A DNA stretch of 64,000 nt, taken from the NCBI RefSeq assembly GCF_009914335.1, contig NZ_CP043925.1:434001-498000 (forward strand). The letters are read 5' to 3'. Positions 18,845-27,590 of this stretch are shown one piece after another. The translations under genes and the position numbers were made by a program. Position 1 is the stretch's first letter. Each line of letters starts with the position of its first letter. Source of the DNA: Proteus columbae. Lineage in GTDB: Bacteria; Pseudomonadota; Gammaproteobacteria; Enterobacterales; Enterobacteriaceae. The notes under the pieces are model-generated. The model was not told the DNA's origin and did no database searches. It worked only from the letters and a program-made list of their open reading frames with translations.

Positions 18845-20989
18845 ATGAAAAAAGTCATCACGGTCTGTCCGTATTGTGCCTCAGGATGCAAAATCTACCT
18901 GAAGGTGGAAAACGGTAAAATTATTGGCGCTGAAGGAGCCAATGGTTTAACAAACCAAGGTGAGCTGTGTCTGAAAGGGTATTATGGATGGGATTTTATC
19001 CATGATACTAAGATACTGACTCCACGTCTTAAAACACCAATGATCCGCCGTGAAAGAGGCGGAAAATTAGAATCGGTTTCTTGGGATGAAGCGATTGAGT
19101 TTGCAAGTAGCAAGCTTCTTGCTATCAAAGAGAAATACGGTGCTAAATCTATTATGACAACTGGCTCTTCACGAGGTCCGGGTAACGAAGCTAACTTCGT
19201 TATGCAGAAATTCGCTCGTGCGGTTATCGGAAATAATAATATAGACTGCTGTGCTCGTGTCTGACACGGCCCTTCGGTTGCAGGTCTGCAGCGTTCGGTC
19301 GGTAATGGTGCTATGAGCAACTCAATCGTTGAGATTGAGGATACCAAATGTCTATTTGTCTTCGGCTATAACGCCGCAGACTCGCATCCTATTGTTGCTC
19401 GCCGTATTGTTAAGGCGAAAGAAAAGGGTGCCAAAATTATTGTATGTGACCCTCGTTACATCGAAACAGCACGTTTAGCCGATTTACACTTAGGCTTAAA
19501 AAATGGCTCTAACATTGCGCTATTAAATGCGATTGCGCATGTGATTATTGAAGAAGGATTGCATGATAAATCCTTTATCGAAAATCACACTGAGCAATTT
19601 GAAGAGTATTGTAAATTAGTTGAAAGCTATACACCTGAATCTGTTGAAGAAACAACAGGTTTAAGTGCTCAAATTATTCGTGAAGCTGCACGTATGTACG
19701 CGAAAGCAGAAACAGCAACAATTCTTTGGGGTATGGGTGTAACTCAATTCTACCAAGGTGTTGAAACGGTACGTTCACTGACTAGTTTAGCTTTATTAAC
19801 GGGTAATTTAGGTAAAAAATACGTCGGGGTTGGCCCAGTTCGTGGTCAAAATAACGTACAAGGTGCGTGTGATATGGGAGCCTTGCCTAACACACTACCA
19901 GGTTATCAATACGTTACTGACGAAAAAGCGCGTGAGAAATTTGCTAAATTCTGGGGCATTGAGTCAATGCCTGAAGAAGTGGGCTATGCGTTAAGTGAAG
20001 TTCCTCATAATATCGATCACGGCTTATTAAAAGCTCACTATGTAATGGGTGAAGATCCACTGCAAACTGAGCCTGATTTAGCAACAATCCGTAGAACGTT
20101 TGAAAAACTGGATCTACTGATAGTGCAAGATATCTTTATGACCAAAACGGCGTCTATTGCTGACGTTATTTTCCCTGCAACATCATGGGGTGAGCATGAA
20201 GGTGTTTATACTGCGGCAGACCGTGGTTTCCAACGCTTCTATAAAGCTGTTGAACCTGTTGGCGATGTGAAAACAGACTGGCAAATTATCAGTCTGATGG
20301 CAACAGCAATGGGTTATCCAATGCATTACAACAATACCAAAGAAATTTGGGATGAGTTGCGTGAGCTATGCCCAATTTATTATGGTGCGACTTACGAAAA
20401 AATGGCGGACTTGGCTTATATCCAATGGCCTTGCCCAACAGAAGATAGCCCAGGTACACAATATCTGTACGATGGTGGTAAATTTGATACTCCTAACGGT
20501 AAAGGTCAATTCTTTACTTGTGAGTGGGCTCCACCAATTGACAAACTCTCTGATGAGTTTCCAATGGTATTGGCAACCGTCCGTGAAGTTGGACACTACT
20601 CTTGCCGTTCAATGACAGGTAACTGTAAAGCATTGGCGGCGTTGGCTGATGAACCGGGTTATGTTCAATTAAACACAGAAGATGCCAAACAGTTGGGTAT
20701 CAAAGATCAAGAGTTAGTTTGGATACGCTCTCGTCAAGGTAAAGTCATTACGCGTGCTGCGGTCAGTGATAGACCGAATAAAGGTGCTGTATATATGACT
20801 TATCAATGGTGGATTGGTGCTTGTAACGAACTGGTTGCAGAGAATTTAAGCCCAATTACCAAAACACCTGAGTATAAATATTGTGCAGTATGTGTTGAGC
20901 CAATCAAGGAACAGGCTCAGGCAGAACACTATGTGAAAACGGAATATAGCAATATTAAACGTCGTTTAAGAGAAGCCGCCGAGGGTTGA
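18845..20989 (+). CDS. fdhF: Formate dehydrogenase H, selenocysteine-containing (FdhF)
   Basis: A 714-residue molybdopterin oxidoreductase read through an in-frame TGA at 19262-19264. That codon is number 140, exactly the selenocysteine position of E. coli FdhF, in the context CCARV-Sec-HGPSVAGLQ. The N terminus has the [4Fe-4S] motif CPYCASGCK...GELCLKG. Similarity to E. coli FdhF continues unbroken to the C terminus. FdhF oxidises formate to CO2 in the formate hydrogenlyase complex. I chose the ATG at 18845 because AGGAG is eight bases upstream and the product begins MKKVITVCPYC as in E. coli. Annotation software often splits this gene at the TGA. Confidence 0.97.
19262..19303 (+). promoter_or_regulatory. 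Selenocysteine UGA codon and bacterial SECIS hairpin of fdhF
   Basis: The UGA is followed at once by CACGGCCC, and the GGTTGCAGGTCTGC core (from about 19276) is identical to that of the E. coli fdhF SECIS element, which binds SelB at its apical GGUCU loop. This directs selenocysteine insertion instead of termination. Confidence 0.93.
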
Positions 20990-21024
20990 TCTTCGTCTGA
21001 TTAATATTGTCTTTCTGCCTTAGA

Positions 21025-21066
21025 ACCGAGTTTATTGACCTTAGCGTCAGTAAGCTCGGTTTTTTA
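21025..21066 (+). terminator. Terminator of fdhF
   Basis: ACCGAG at 21025-21030 pairs with CTCGGT at 21055-21060, with a further inner stem (TTGAC/GTCA region), followed by a T tract. It starts 36 bases after the fdhF stop. Confidence 0.85.
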
Positions 21067-21089
21067 TTAGATTATTATTTTGTGCACAA

Positions 21090-21977
21090 CTAAGCGACTG
21101 ACTGATTTAAATAAAGTGTTAAAGGTAAGTCAGGATGCGGATCCATCGAATCAAATTTATGTGATGGGTGAGAATCAACCGTTGGATAGCGAGATAGTAA
21201 AACAATAAAGTCTTGGTAAGCCTGTTTTTTATTATCATGCGTAAAAATAGGTGTACCGCTATGATTTAATTCATTATCTGCAATGAGTAAAATATCAAGA
21301 TATTGAGCATTATTGTGTTCATAAAGTACATTTTTAGGATCAATTTTTTGCCAAGCTGTTCCTATCGCCTCTTTTGGTGAATGAACACGTAAAGCGCCAG
21401 TATTATCCTTAACGTTATTCTTATTCATCATCACAATCATGGTGTGATCAACGCCATCTTTATGAACCCCTTCAATGGAAAGTTCACTTAAAGAATCTGG
21501 TTGGGCAATTAATCTTAAATGAAAAACAGTTGATATTGATTTAGGCGAATTTTGATCGGTTAAGTGACGAGATGTAAATTTATTACCTTGAATTAGTAGC
21601 ATTTTTAATTTTAATAACGCTTGATAAGCCGTATTGCTCTGCCAGCGATCATCAAGTGCTCTAAAATGCCTTTGTGTGCCACTGTCTTCACGAATAAATC
21701 CATCTTCCTCAGTGAGAACAAAAGGTTGATATTCTAGTCTGGAGATCGTTTCTATATCATTATCAAAAAGGTAGCGTCCTGTTCGAGAATGACGAAATGA
21801 AAGGGTCGGATCTTGTGCTAAATAGTCACCATATTCCATGAGTGCATTAATATCTTTTTCTTCAGCACCTAATTGTTTTATTAAATCAATGACAATACTT
21901 TGGGGAATAAAGACATATTTATTATTCTTGTATTCTTTTTTTATTTCACTAATTCTATTTATAAGCAGGCTATTCAT
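21090..21977 (-). CDS. Fe(II)/2-oxoglutarate-dependent dioxygenase family protein (PF10014-like)
   Basis: A 295-residue soluble protein. The C-terminal half looks like the 2OG-Fe dioxygenase family that includes the bacterial L-isoleucine 4-hydroxylase. An HxD iron motif is in GVHKDGVDHTMIVMM, followed by GALRVHSP. A distal histidine lies in DNELNHSGTP, and an arginine in VLLSRYP is a candidate 2-oxoglutarate ligand. Known relatives hydroxylate free aliphatic amino acids; the substrate here is unknown. The N-terminal 120 residues are less typical. It lies between fdhF and fhlA on the opposite strand from fdhF, with an AT-rich 171-base leader. The call to the superfamily is firm, to the reaction not. 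Confidence 0.75.
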   Translation of the reverse strand: MNSLLINRISEIKKEYKNNKYVFIPQSIVIDLIKQLGAEEKDINALMEYGDYLAQDPTLSFRHSRTGRYLFDNDIETISRLEYQPFVLTEEDGFIREDSGTQRHFRALDDRWQSNTAYQALLKLKMLLIQGNKFTSRHLTDQNSPKSISTVFHLRLIAQPDSLSELSIEGVHKDGVDHTMIVMMNKNNVKDNTGALRVHSPKEAIGTAWQKIDPKNVLYEHNNAQYLDILLIADNELNHSGTPIFTHDNKKQAYQDFIVLLSRYPTVDSHPSHKFDSMDPHPDLPLTLYLNQSVA

Positions 21978-22091
21978 ATATAATATGCTCCATTGATGGT
22001 TTATATTATTAATAGTTAATAAAGTGAGTAATTAATAAAATATAATCATTTAGATTATAGATAGAGATTAATAAGTTTCAAATGTACAAAA

Positions 22092-22123
22092 AAAAGAGTG
22101 TAATAAAATAATTACACTCTTTT
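22092..22123. terminator. Terminator downstream of fhlA (bidirectional hairpin)
   Basis: AAAAGAGTGTAAT at 22092-22104 and ATTACACTCTTTT at 22111-22123 form a perfect 13-base stem with a six-base loop. It begins 26 bases after the minus-strand fhlA stop codon. Confidence 0.85.
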
Positions 22124-22148
22124 AGATAAGTAAGAAACTATTTTAGGG

Positions 22149-23762
22149 TTAAAGTATTTCTGGAATTGAAATACCGAGACGTTGCATCCGCGATAATAAC
22201 GTTGTTCTTTTTAATCCTAGTTTTAAAGCAGCGCCTCTAGCGCCAGCAACTACACCATTGGTTTCTCTTAATGCTTGAATTATCCTTTCTCGCTCTTCAT
22301 CATCGCTTTCTGGCGCATTCGTCTGCATGCGCTTTTCAATGGATGAAGGTTGAGTCAGTACCTGCTTTAAACGAGAGGGCTTGTTAATATGAAGCTCTTT
22401 TAACTGAAGGTTTAATGTTGATCCTCGCGTTAAAATAACGGCACGCTCAATAATATTTTCAAGTTCACGAACATTACCCGGCCATGGATAAAGTGTTAAC
22501 TGCTCCAATGCGTTGGCAGGAATACAATCTATTTTTCTATCCATTCTACGCGCAATTTTTTGCGTAAAATGTTTAGCTAAAAGCGGAATATCTTCAGGTC
22601 GCTCTCTTAGTGGTGGAATAATAATAGGAAAAACATTAAGACGATAATAAAGATCTTCTCTAAATTCACCTTCATCTGTTAATTCATGCAGATCTTTATT
22701 GGTCGCTGCAATTAGCCTAACATCAACTGGGATCACTTTATTACCACCCAACCTTTCTATTTCTCGCTCTTGAAGAACGCGAAGCAATTTGGGTTGTAAG
22801 TCAATTGGCATATCACCAATTTCATCAAGAAATAGCGTGCTTTTATCTGCCATCTCAAATCGGCCAATATGTGTATTGGTTGCGCCTGTAAATGCGCCTT
22901 TATCATGACCAAAGAGATCACTTTCTAAAAGGCCAGAAGGTACTGCGGCACAGTTCATTTTTATCATCGACTTATTTTTTCGCAGACTTAGACGATGAAT
23001 AGCGCGCGCAATTAATTCTTTACCCGTACCTGTTTCACCTAATATAAGTACAGTACTATCACTTTGTGCCACTAATTCAATTTGTTCTAGCACATTATGC
23101 ATAGCGTCACTTTGATAAATAATCTCACTGAAGCATGCATTGTTATCTATTTGCTCATTAAGCCAAATATTCTCATTCTTTAAACTGTCTTTTAAATGTG
23201 TTATTTCTTCATAAGCCGCTGCATTTTCAATGGCGATACCAATACGAGCTGCAATTTGTTGTAGCAATTGGCAAGTATCGTTAGTAAAAACACTTCCTAC
23301 TTCGTGCGCTAAAATTAATAAGCCTAGCGGTTTATGATTAAAAGCCAGTGGCAATAACAAAGCCGTCTGCATATTTTGCTTAACTAGACGCTTAATCAAA
23401 ACATCTTCTTGATCTTCTTTATTAATATCAATTAAGACAGGTTTATTCTGATTAATAATTTCTTCTGCTTTGTTATTCGCGCTACTAAACTTACGTTGTT
23501 GGCGAATGACTGATTTCCCAGCCTGATAACGACTAGAATAAAGAATACCTTCACCACTATTTTGTGATGAGGTACGGCATAACATAAGACTAATATGATT
23601 CAGTCCAAAAAAACGATGTATTTCTTTAGAGACTTCAGAAATAAGACCATCCATGTCTAGATGAGCTAATACAGAATTTGTGATATCAACCAATATTCGA
23701 TATTGGTTGCGCTCATTACGAAGGCTCTCCATAGTTTCAGCATTGTTACTGCTTAATTTCAT
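22149..23762 (-). CDS. fhlA: FhlA-like sigma-54-dependent activator of formate hydrogenlyase genes (single GAF domain)
   Basis: A 537-residue enhancer-binding protein. A GAF domain covers about residues 25-185. The AAA+ domain has Walker A GETGTGKE (242-249), the sigma-54 contact loop GAFTGA (289-294) and Walker B FLDEIGD. A Fis-type helix-turn-helix ends the protein ([25 protein letters not shown]). Sequence similarity to E. coli FhlA is very high from the AAA+ domain on. E. coli FhlA has 692 residues and two N-terminal GAF domains; the first is absent here, and I find no coding continuation upstream. It would activate fdhF and hydN, both with sigma-54 promoters nearby. Confidence 0.88.
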   Translation of the reverse strand: MKLSSNNAETMESLRNERNQYRILVDITNSVLAHLDMDGLISEVSKEIHRFFGLNHISLMLCRTSSQNSGEGILYSSRYQAGKSVIRQQRKFSSANNKAEEIINQNKPVLIDINKEDQEDVLIKRLVKQNMQTALLLPLAFNHKPLGLLILAHEVGSVFTNDTCQLLQQIAARIGIAIENAAAYEEITHLKDSLKNENIWLNEQIDNNACFSEIIYQSDAMHNVLEQIELVAQSDSTVLILGETGTGKELIARAIHRLSLRKNKSMIKMNCAAVPSGLLESDLFGHDKGAFTGATNTHIGRFEMADKSTLFLDEIGDMPIDLQPKLLRVLQEREIERLGGNKVIPVDVRLIAATNKDLHELTDEGEFREDLYYRLNVFPIIIPPLRERPEDIPLLAKHFTQKIARRMDRKIDCIPANALEQLTLYPWPGNVRELENIIERAVILTRGSTLNLQLKELHINKPSRLKQVLTQPSSIEKRMQTNAPESDDEERERIIQALRETNGVVAGARGAALKLGLKRTTLLSRMQRLGISIPEIL

Positions 23763-23934
23763 GACACCACCGATTGCCCTAAAAAATTAGCTATATTGTA
23801 GTAGGTTTATAATAAATTTATATCAATGACTGAATCATTTTTGATCCAACCCGCTATTTTTGTATATGTAATGAAACTTAAGAATATAAATTTATCAAAT
23901 CACTATATAATCAAATATATATCGATTTGTTTTA

Positions 23935-23962
23935 TCGTCAAAATTGTCGAATAATTTGACGA
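23935..23962 (+). promoter_or_regulatory. Candidate FhlA upstream activating site for hydN
   Basis: A perfect inverted repeat, TCGTCAAA at 23935-23942 and TTTGACGA at 23955-23962, encloses TTGTCGA. It lies about 85-110 bases before the -24 element of the hydN promoter. The words CGTCA and TGTCGA also occur upstream of fdhF. Confidence 0.55.
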
Positions 23963-24045
23963 AGTGACTTATTTATTAATTAATAATCATTTTTATTTGA
24001 AAATTATTTAATTGAAAAATAAGGAATAGTTATATCAAAAATATA

Positions 24046-24062
24046 TTGGCATGAACCGTGCT
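24046..24062 (+). promoter_or_regulatory. Sigma-54 (-24/-12) promoter of hydN
   Basis: TTGGCAT at 24046-24052 and TGCT at 24059-24062 put GG and GC ten bases apart, as required for sigma-54. The hydN start is about 105 bases downstream. Confidence 0.85.
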
Positions 24063-24166
24063 AGATTCATTCTATTGATACTCTAATTATTACTCTTAAT
24101 TAGAATAACTCGTTGCATTTATCGCCATATATAACGGCTATATATAACAAAGATCAGGAGAATATG

Positions 24167-24724
24167 ATGAACCGTTTCATCATTGCAGACCCTAAAAAAT
24201 GTATTGGTTGCCATACTTGTGAAGTGGCTTGTGTCGTGTCACATCAGCAAGAAGACCAAGATAATTTAGCCATTGAGCAAATTAGTGAGCAGAATTTCCA
24301 ACCCCGAATTCATGTGGTCAAAGGATTTTCAATCAGTACGGCAGTTGTTTGTCATCAATGTGAAGATGCCCCTTGTGCTAATGTGTGTCCGAATGGCGCT
24401 ATCATTCATAACAAAGATTATTATTATGTTGATCAGGAAAAATGTATAGGTTGTAAAACCTGTGTACTGGCTTGCCCTTATGGCACGATGGAAGTGGTTT
24501 CTCGTCCAGTTATGCGCAAATCAACCGCGCTCAATGCGATTGAGGCATTTAAAGCGGAAGCCAACAAATGCGACTTATGCCACCATCGTGAAGCGGGTCC
24601 CGCATGTATTGAAGTCTGCCCAACTCATGCTTTAGTGTGTATTGATAGAGATGCACTTGAAGAGATGGTTAAAGAGCGTCGTCGTAGAGCAGCTTTTGAA
24701 ACCGGTGCTGAATTGTTGTTCTAA
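24167..24724 (+). CDS. hydN: Electron transport ferredoxin-type protein HydN
   Basis: A 185-residue polyferredoxin with four cysteine groups for [4Fe-4S] clusters: CIGCHTCEVAC, CHQCEDAPCANVCP, CIGCKTCVLACP and CDLCHHREAGPACIEVCP. It matches E. coli HydN throughout, including the start MNRFIIAD. HydN is thought to carry electrons from formate dehydrogenase H. I chose the second of two adjacent ATG codons because AGGAG lies six bases before it. It is the first gene behind the sigma-54 promoter and leads into hypA and hypC. Confidence 0.93.
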   Translation: MNRFIIADPKKCIGCHTCEVACVVSHQQEDQDNLAIEQISEQNFQPRIHVVKGFSISTAVVCHQCEDAPCANVCPNGAIIHNKDYYYVDQEKCIGCKTCVLACPYGTMEVVSRPVMRKSTALNAIEAFKAEANKCDLCHHREAGPACIEVCPTHALVCIDRDALEEMVKERRRRAAFETGAELLF

Positions 24725-24736
24725 GATCAATAATAA

Positions 24737-24770
24737 AGCAACTATGTACTGATACTATAGTTGCTATTAT
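24737..24770 (+). terminator. Hairpin between hydN and hypA
   Basis: AGCAACTAT at 24737-24745 pairs with ATAGTTGCT at 24757-24765, followed by the weakly T-rich ATTATTTAT. It may be a partial terminator that lowers hypAC expression from the hydN promoter. Confidence 0.45.
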
Positions 24771-24796
24771 TTATCCTGCTGCAATAAGGTATCGAC

Positions 24797-25138
24797 ATGC
24801 ATGAAATTACGCTTTGCCAGAGCGCATTTGAGATAATAGATTCTCAAGCTAAATTAAATAATGCAAAAAAAGTAAAAAGTGTATGGATGGAATTGGGCGC
24901 ATTATCTTGTGTTGAAGTCACTGCACTTGAGTTTTGCTTTGATATTGTTTGCAGAGACACCCTTGCCCAAGGTTGTGAATTACATATTGAGGTTATCCCC
25001 GCGAAAGCATGGTGTTGGGATTGTCATCAAGTTGTCACTGTTTCAACCTTTAATGCAGGTTGTCCGTCTTGTGGTAGCCAAAATTTGCGCGTTGAAAATG
25101 ATGATGCAATGCGAATAAAGCAAATAGAGATCGAATAG
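24797..25138 (+). CDS. hypA: Hydrogenase nickel incorporation protein HypA (HybF-like)
   Basis: A 113-residue HypA-family metallochaperone. It starts MHEITLCQ, with His2 as part of the nickel site, and has the structural zinc site Cys73-x2-Cys76 and Cys89-x2-Cys92 (CWDC...CPSCGS). It delivers nickel, with HypB, to [NiFe]-hydrogenase precursors in the cytoplasm. hypB is not next to it, unlike in E. coli hypABCDE. It precedes hypC by eight bases. Whether it is nearer HypA or HybF cannot be decided by eye. Confidence 0.92.
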   Translation: MHEITLCQSAFEIIDSQAKLNNAKKVKSVWMELGALSCVEVTALEFCFDIVCRDTLAQGCELHIEVIPAKAWCWDCHQVVTVSTFNAGCPSCGSQNLRVENDDAMRIKQIEIE

Positions 25139-25146
25139 GGGTTGTT

Positions 25147-25440
25147 ATGTGTCTTGGTATTCCAGGTCAGGTTGTTGAAGTCGGAAAAACAATCACTGAA
25201 AATGCAATGGTCGATGTTTGTGGCGTTAAACGAGAAGTGAATATTGCGTTAGTCTGTGAGGGTGAGCCTCATACGATGATTGGCAAATGGGTACTGGTGC
25301 ATGTTGGTTTCGCTATGAGTATCGTCAATGAAGAAGAAGCAAAAGAGACGCTAGATGCTCTGATGGCAATGGGAGAAGTTGAAGATGATGTCTCTGCTTT
25401 TCTTTATGGTGAAGAGGGTGCACCTAAAAAATTGAGTTAG
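25147..25440 (+). CDS. hypC: Hydrogenase maturation chaperone HypC/HybG
   Basis: A 97-residue HypC-family protein. It starts MCLGIPGQV, where Cys2 is the essential metal/ligand-carrying residue after Met removal, and contains the conserved [13 protein letters not shown] segment. HypC with HypD brings the Fe(CN)2CO unit to the hydrogenase large subunit. The acidic tail ([10 protein letters not shown]) is typical. It is the last gene of the hydN-hypA-hypC group; hypD, hypE and hypF are not in this window. Confidence 0.92.
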   Translation: MCLGIPGQVVEVGKTITENAMVDVCGVKREVNIALVCEGEPHTMIGKWVLVHVGFAMSIVNEEEAKETLDALMAMGEVEDDVSAFLYGEEGAPKKLS

Positions 25441-25497
25441 CTTTGTACTATTGCACGATTAATTTCTTTTTCTTATACTAGAGCATATTGATCTTTC

Positions 25498-25550
25498 GAA
25501 AGCTGGGACGACCCAGCTTTTTGTTTTTGTATTCAGGGGACGACCCCAGC
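25498..25550 (+). promoter_or_regulatory. Guanidine-II (mini-ykkC) riboswitch upstream of gdx
   Basis: Two hairpins share the diagnostic ACGA tetraloop on a G/C stem. The first is AGCTGGG/CCCAGCT at 25501-25507 and 25512-25518, the second GGGG/CCCC at 25536-25539 and 25544-25547. They are joined by a T-rich linker and followed by the ribosome binding region of the exporter gene. This is the mini-ykkC architecture, which binds guanidinium and frees the Shine-Dalgarno sequence. Confidence 0.95.
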
Positions 25551-25570
25551 TTATCGAGTCGGGGAAGTTT

Positions 25571-25885
25571 ATGTCTTGGATCATTCTTTTTATCGCGGGT
25601 TTATTAGAAATCGTTTGGGCTGTCGGTCTTAAATACACACACGGTTTTACGCGCTTAACACCTAGTATAATTACCATTAGCGCCATGGTTGTGAGCATGG
25701 GCATGTTATCTTATGCCATGAAAGGCTTACCTGCGGGTACGGCCTATGCGATTTGGACAGGTATAGGGGCTGTTGGTACTGCGATTTTTGGTATTTTAGT
25801 TTTTGGTGAGTCTGCCAATATTTATCGTTTATTGAGTTTAGCGATGATAATTTTGGGTATTATTGGTCTGAAATTGGCGAGTTAA
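25571..25885 (+). CDS. gdx: Guanidinium exporter Gdx (SugE, SMR family)
   Basis: A 104-residue small multidrug resistance family protein with four membrane helices. The essential Glu13 is present in [19 protein letters not shown], the segment that separates SugE/Gdx proteins from quaternary-ammonium exporters such as EmrE. Gdx exchanges guanidinium for protons across the inner membrane and works as an antiparallel dimer. The guanidine-II riboswitch directly upstream supports this function independently. In E. coli sugE is also close to frdDCBA, so this is ancestral order with insertions. Confidence 0.95.
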   Translation: MSWIILFIAGLLEIVWAVGLKYTHGFTRLTPSIITISAMVVSMGMLSYAMKGLPAGTAYAIWTGIGAVGTAIFGILVFGESANIYRLLSLAMIILGIIGLKLAS

Positions 25886-25912
25886 ATCTGATCATCTAGT
25901 GGGTATTCTCTT

Positions 25913-26825
25913 TTAGTTATTTATCATTAATGACTGAGCAATACTCTTAAATGAGGCAAAACAGGTATCGAAATTAGGGGTTTCAGTAGTAAATACCATT
26001 GGAGTAACGAAATCTATAAACCTTTGATAATATAATGGATTAGATTCTAACTCTGTCAAACCTAGTTGTAATTCTTGAATTGGAACAATAACAAAGTCTA
26101 AATGTTGCTTACCAAAACGTTTCACATCTTCTTGTAATACAATACGAAAAAGAGGTATCAGAGCTTTATAATCAAGCTGTTGGTCTATATTAATACAGTA
26201 TATATCGTAGATATGGCGTACTAATGTAGGATCATCTTTACGCTTAGGATCTCGCTTAACTAGCATGGTGCGTCGTAGCATAGAAATGACTTTTTCAACT
26301 AATATAGATTGTACTGTGACACAGGCAAATTTACCGACTTCTTGAGATTGGCGATACAACTGTGCAACTAGCGATTGAATACTACGATGTTCTACTTGGA
26401 GTAGAGGAATGGTTTCGATTAACTCTAGTTTGATGATTGGACGTAAACAGGGGCTTGACTAAATTGCTGAGGGTATAGCGGTATTCATCACGAACTATTT
26501 TTTCTTCAATAGAAAAATGGCTTGATTGAAGGGTAAGAATATCTTCGATTTCTTTTAATAAGGCTTTACGTTTATCTCGAGAAAATGAGTTAAATACATC
26601 TGTTGGAATGAGTTTGATGTCAACATCTTCTGACATTCTGAATATTCTTACATGGGACTTAGCCAGTGCAGTTCCGCCAGAAAAGACCATTTGGTGTGTA
26701 TCAAAATTAAGTGTCGCTAATTGAGCAAGTAAAGCAACTACCCAGTAATCTTTTTCAGGGATAGCAGGGTTTCCGAGCGCTAAAGCATCGGAAACCTCTA
26801 AAAATTGATTTTTTAATTTTATCAT
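25913..26825 (-). pseudogene. AbiEii-type nucleotidyltransferase toxin, frameshifted
   Basis: Two reading frames together look like one AbiEii/AbiGii toxin of about 300 residues. The N-terminal part (26825 down to 26382) has the nucleotidyltransferase motif SGGTALAK then MSEDVDIKL. The C-terminal part (from about 26445 down to 25913) continues with LRPIIKLELIETIPLL and later EKVISMLRR. Between 26475 and 26445 a third frame reads YPQQFSQAPVY, which fits the expected protein, so two separate single-base losses are the simplest explanation. The toxin should be inactive unless these are sequencing errors. Start ATG overlaps the antitoxin stop by four bases. Confidence 0.75.
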
Positions 26826-27232
26826 TTGCTATTTGGTGCGCTAAGGACTCGATTACCAATAACCAGCTTACGATTAAACTGTTTTGGATCCCACGAATAC
26901 CTTACAGTTGAAGGGATTTGTGTGCTATTACCAGAAAGACTTTGCAAAGATAGCGCATCTATTTCAAAGTCTACGCCTTTCATCTTAAGAACTTCACGTA
27001 AAATAGCATCTGTACCACCTGGATTAGTTGGCATTAAGCGACCCGTGAGGCTGTTTTCCCGCGCTTTGGTGTAAAGACCATACCCAATTTTCATTAGGTT
27101 ACCCTGCTTGATCAATTGATTAAGTGCGCGACCAATTTGGTCATAACTGGCAATATCTGCAAAATCTTTGCGTTCAAAGACATAACGCCTTGAACGCTTT
27201 AATTTTTGGTTAATTTGATTTGCGGCTGTCAT
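26822..27232 (-). CDS. AbiEi/DUF6088-type antitoxin-like protein
   Basis: A 136-residue protein with an N-terminal winged helix region (RRYVFERKDFADIASYDQIGRALNQLIKQGNLMKIGYGLYTKA, residues about 14-60), as in the antitoxin components paired with AbiEii nucleotidyltransferases. In type IV AbiE systems this partner represses its own operon and counters the toxin. The start at 27232 has GGAGG four bases upstream. The stop overlaps the toxin start (ATGA). An 11-base direct repeat lies 54 bases upstream. The gene appears intact while the toxin is broken. Confidence 0.78.
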   Translation of the reverse strand: MTAANQINQKLKRSRRYVFERKDFADIASYDQIGRALNQLIKQGNLMKIGYGLYTKARENSLTGRLMPTNPGGTDAILREVLKMKGVDFEIDALSLQSLSGNSTQIPSTVRYSWDPKQFNRKLVIGNRVLSAPNSK

Positions 27233-27285
27233 AGAACCTCCTTTTATGTACAGAAAGCATACACGAGAGAACGTTACATAGGAAG

Positions 27286-27319
27286 AAATACGGCATTTTT
27301 TAAATAAAAAATACGGCAT
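27286..27319. promoter_or_regulatory. Direct repeat upstream of the antitoxin gene (candidate operator)
   Basis: AAATACGGCAT occurs at 27286-27296 and again at 27309-27319, start-to-start distance 23 bases, about two helical turns. It lies in the promoter region of the minus-strand abiE-type operon, where an autorepressor would bind. Confidence 0.5.
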
Positions 27320-27564
27320 AAAAATAAAATAAATTATTATAATTTATTGATAATAAACAATTATTTATTTGATTTTAAATTATTATGTTATTAATAAAAA
27401 TTCAGTGACCTATTTTACTAGATGGAACCTATTAATATTCATCATTACTGTATGTGTATTTGGGATAAGTAATTTTGATATTTTTTATTAAAGGATTTTT
27501 TAATAAGACATAAGTTGTTTAAATATACTTTAATAAGATAGATGTAATTAAAAAATTTCATAAA
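27320..27564. other. AT-rich spacer between the AbiE operon and the frd terminator
   Basis: Very AT-rich DNA without a credible reading frame or RNA gene. It probably contains the upstream edge of the AbiE promoter. Nothing else was recognised. Confidence 0.4.
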
Positions 27565-27590
27565 AAAAGCCACTCAATTGAGTGGCTTTT
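27565..27590. terminator. Perfect palindromic terminator, original end of the frd operon
   Basis: AAAAGCCACTCAA at 27565-27577 and TTGAGTGGCTTTT at 27578-27590 are exact inverted repeats flanked by A's and T's. It ends 12 bases before the IS3 element. Read on the minus strand it would terminate frdDCBA transcripts, from which the IS now separates it. Confidence 0.85.

Larger units (their letters stand above)
23763..24166. other. Divergent regulatory region between fhlA and hydN
   Basis: This is 404 bases of AT-rich DNA without a reading frame. It contains a candidate activator site (23935-23962) and the hydN sigma-54 promoter (24046-24062). The fhlA promoter must lie in the left part but I cannot point to a convincing sigma-70 element. 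Confidence 0.6.

Noticed and set aside
19262..19264. Stop codon splitting fdhF into two genes
   Set aside because: It is a TGA at the selenocysteine position followed by a SECIS hairpin; the protein continues in the same frame.
26382..26825. Short stand-alone nucleotidyltransferase gene
   Set aside because: Its C-terminal 20 or so residues are out-of-frame sequence, and the proper continuation lies in the next frames, so it is part of a broken AbiEii gene.
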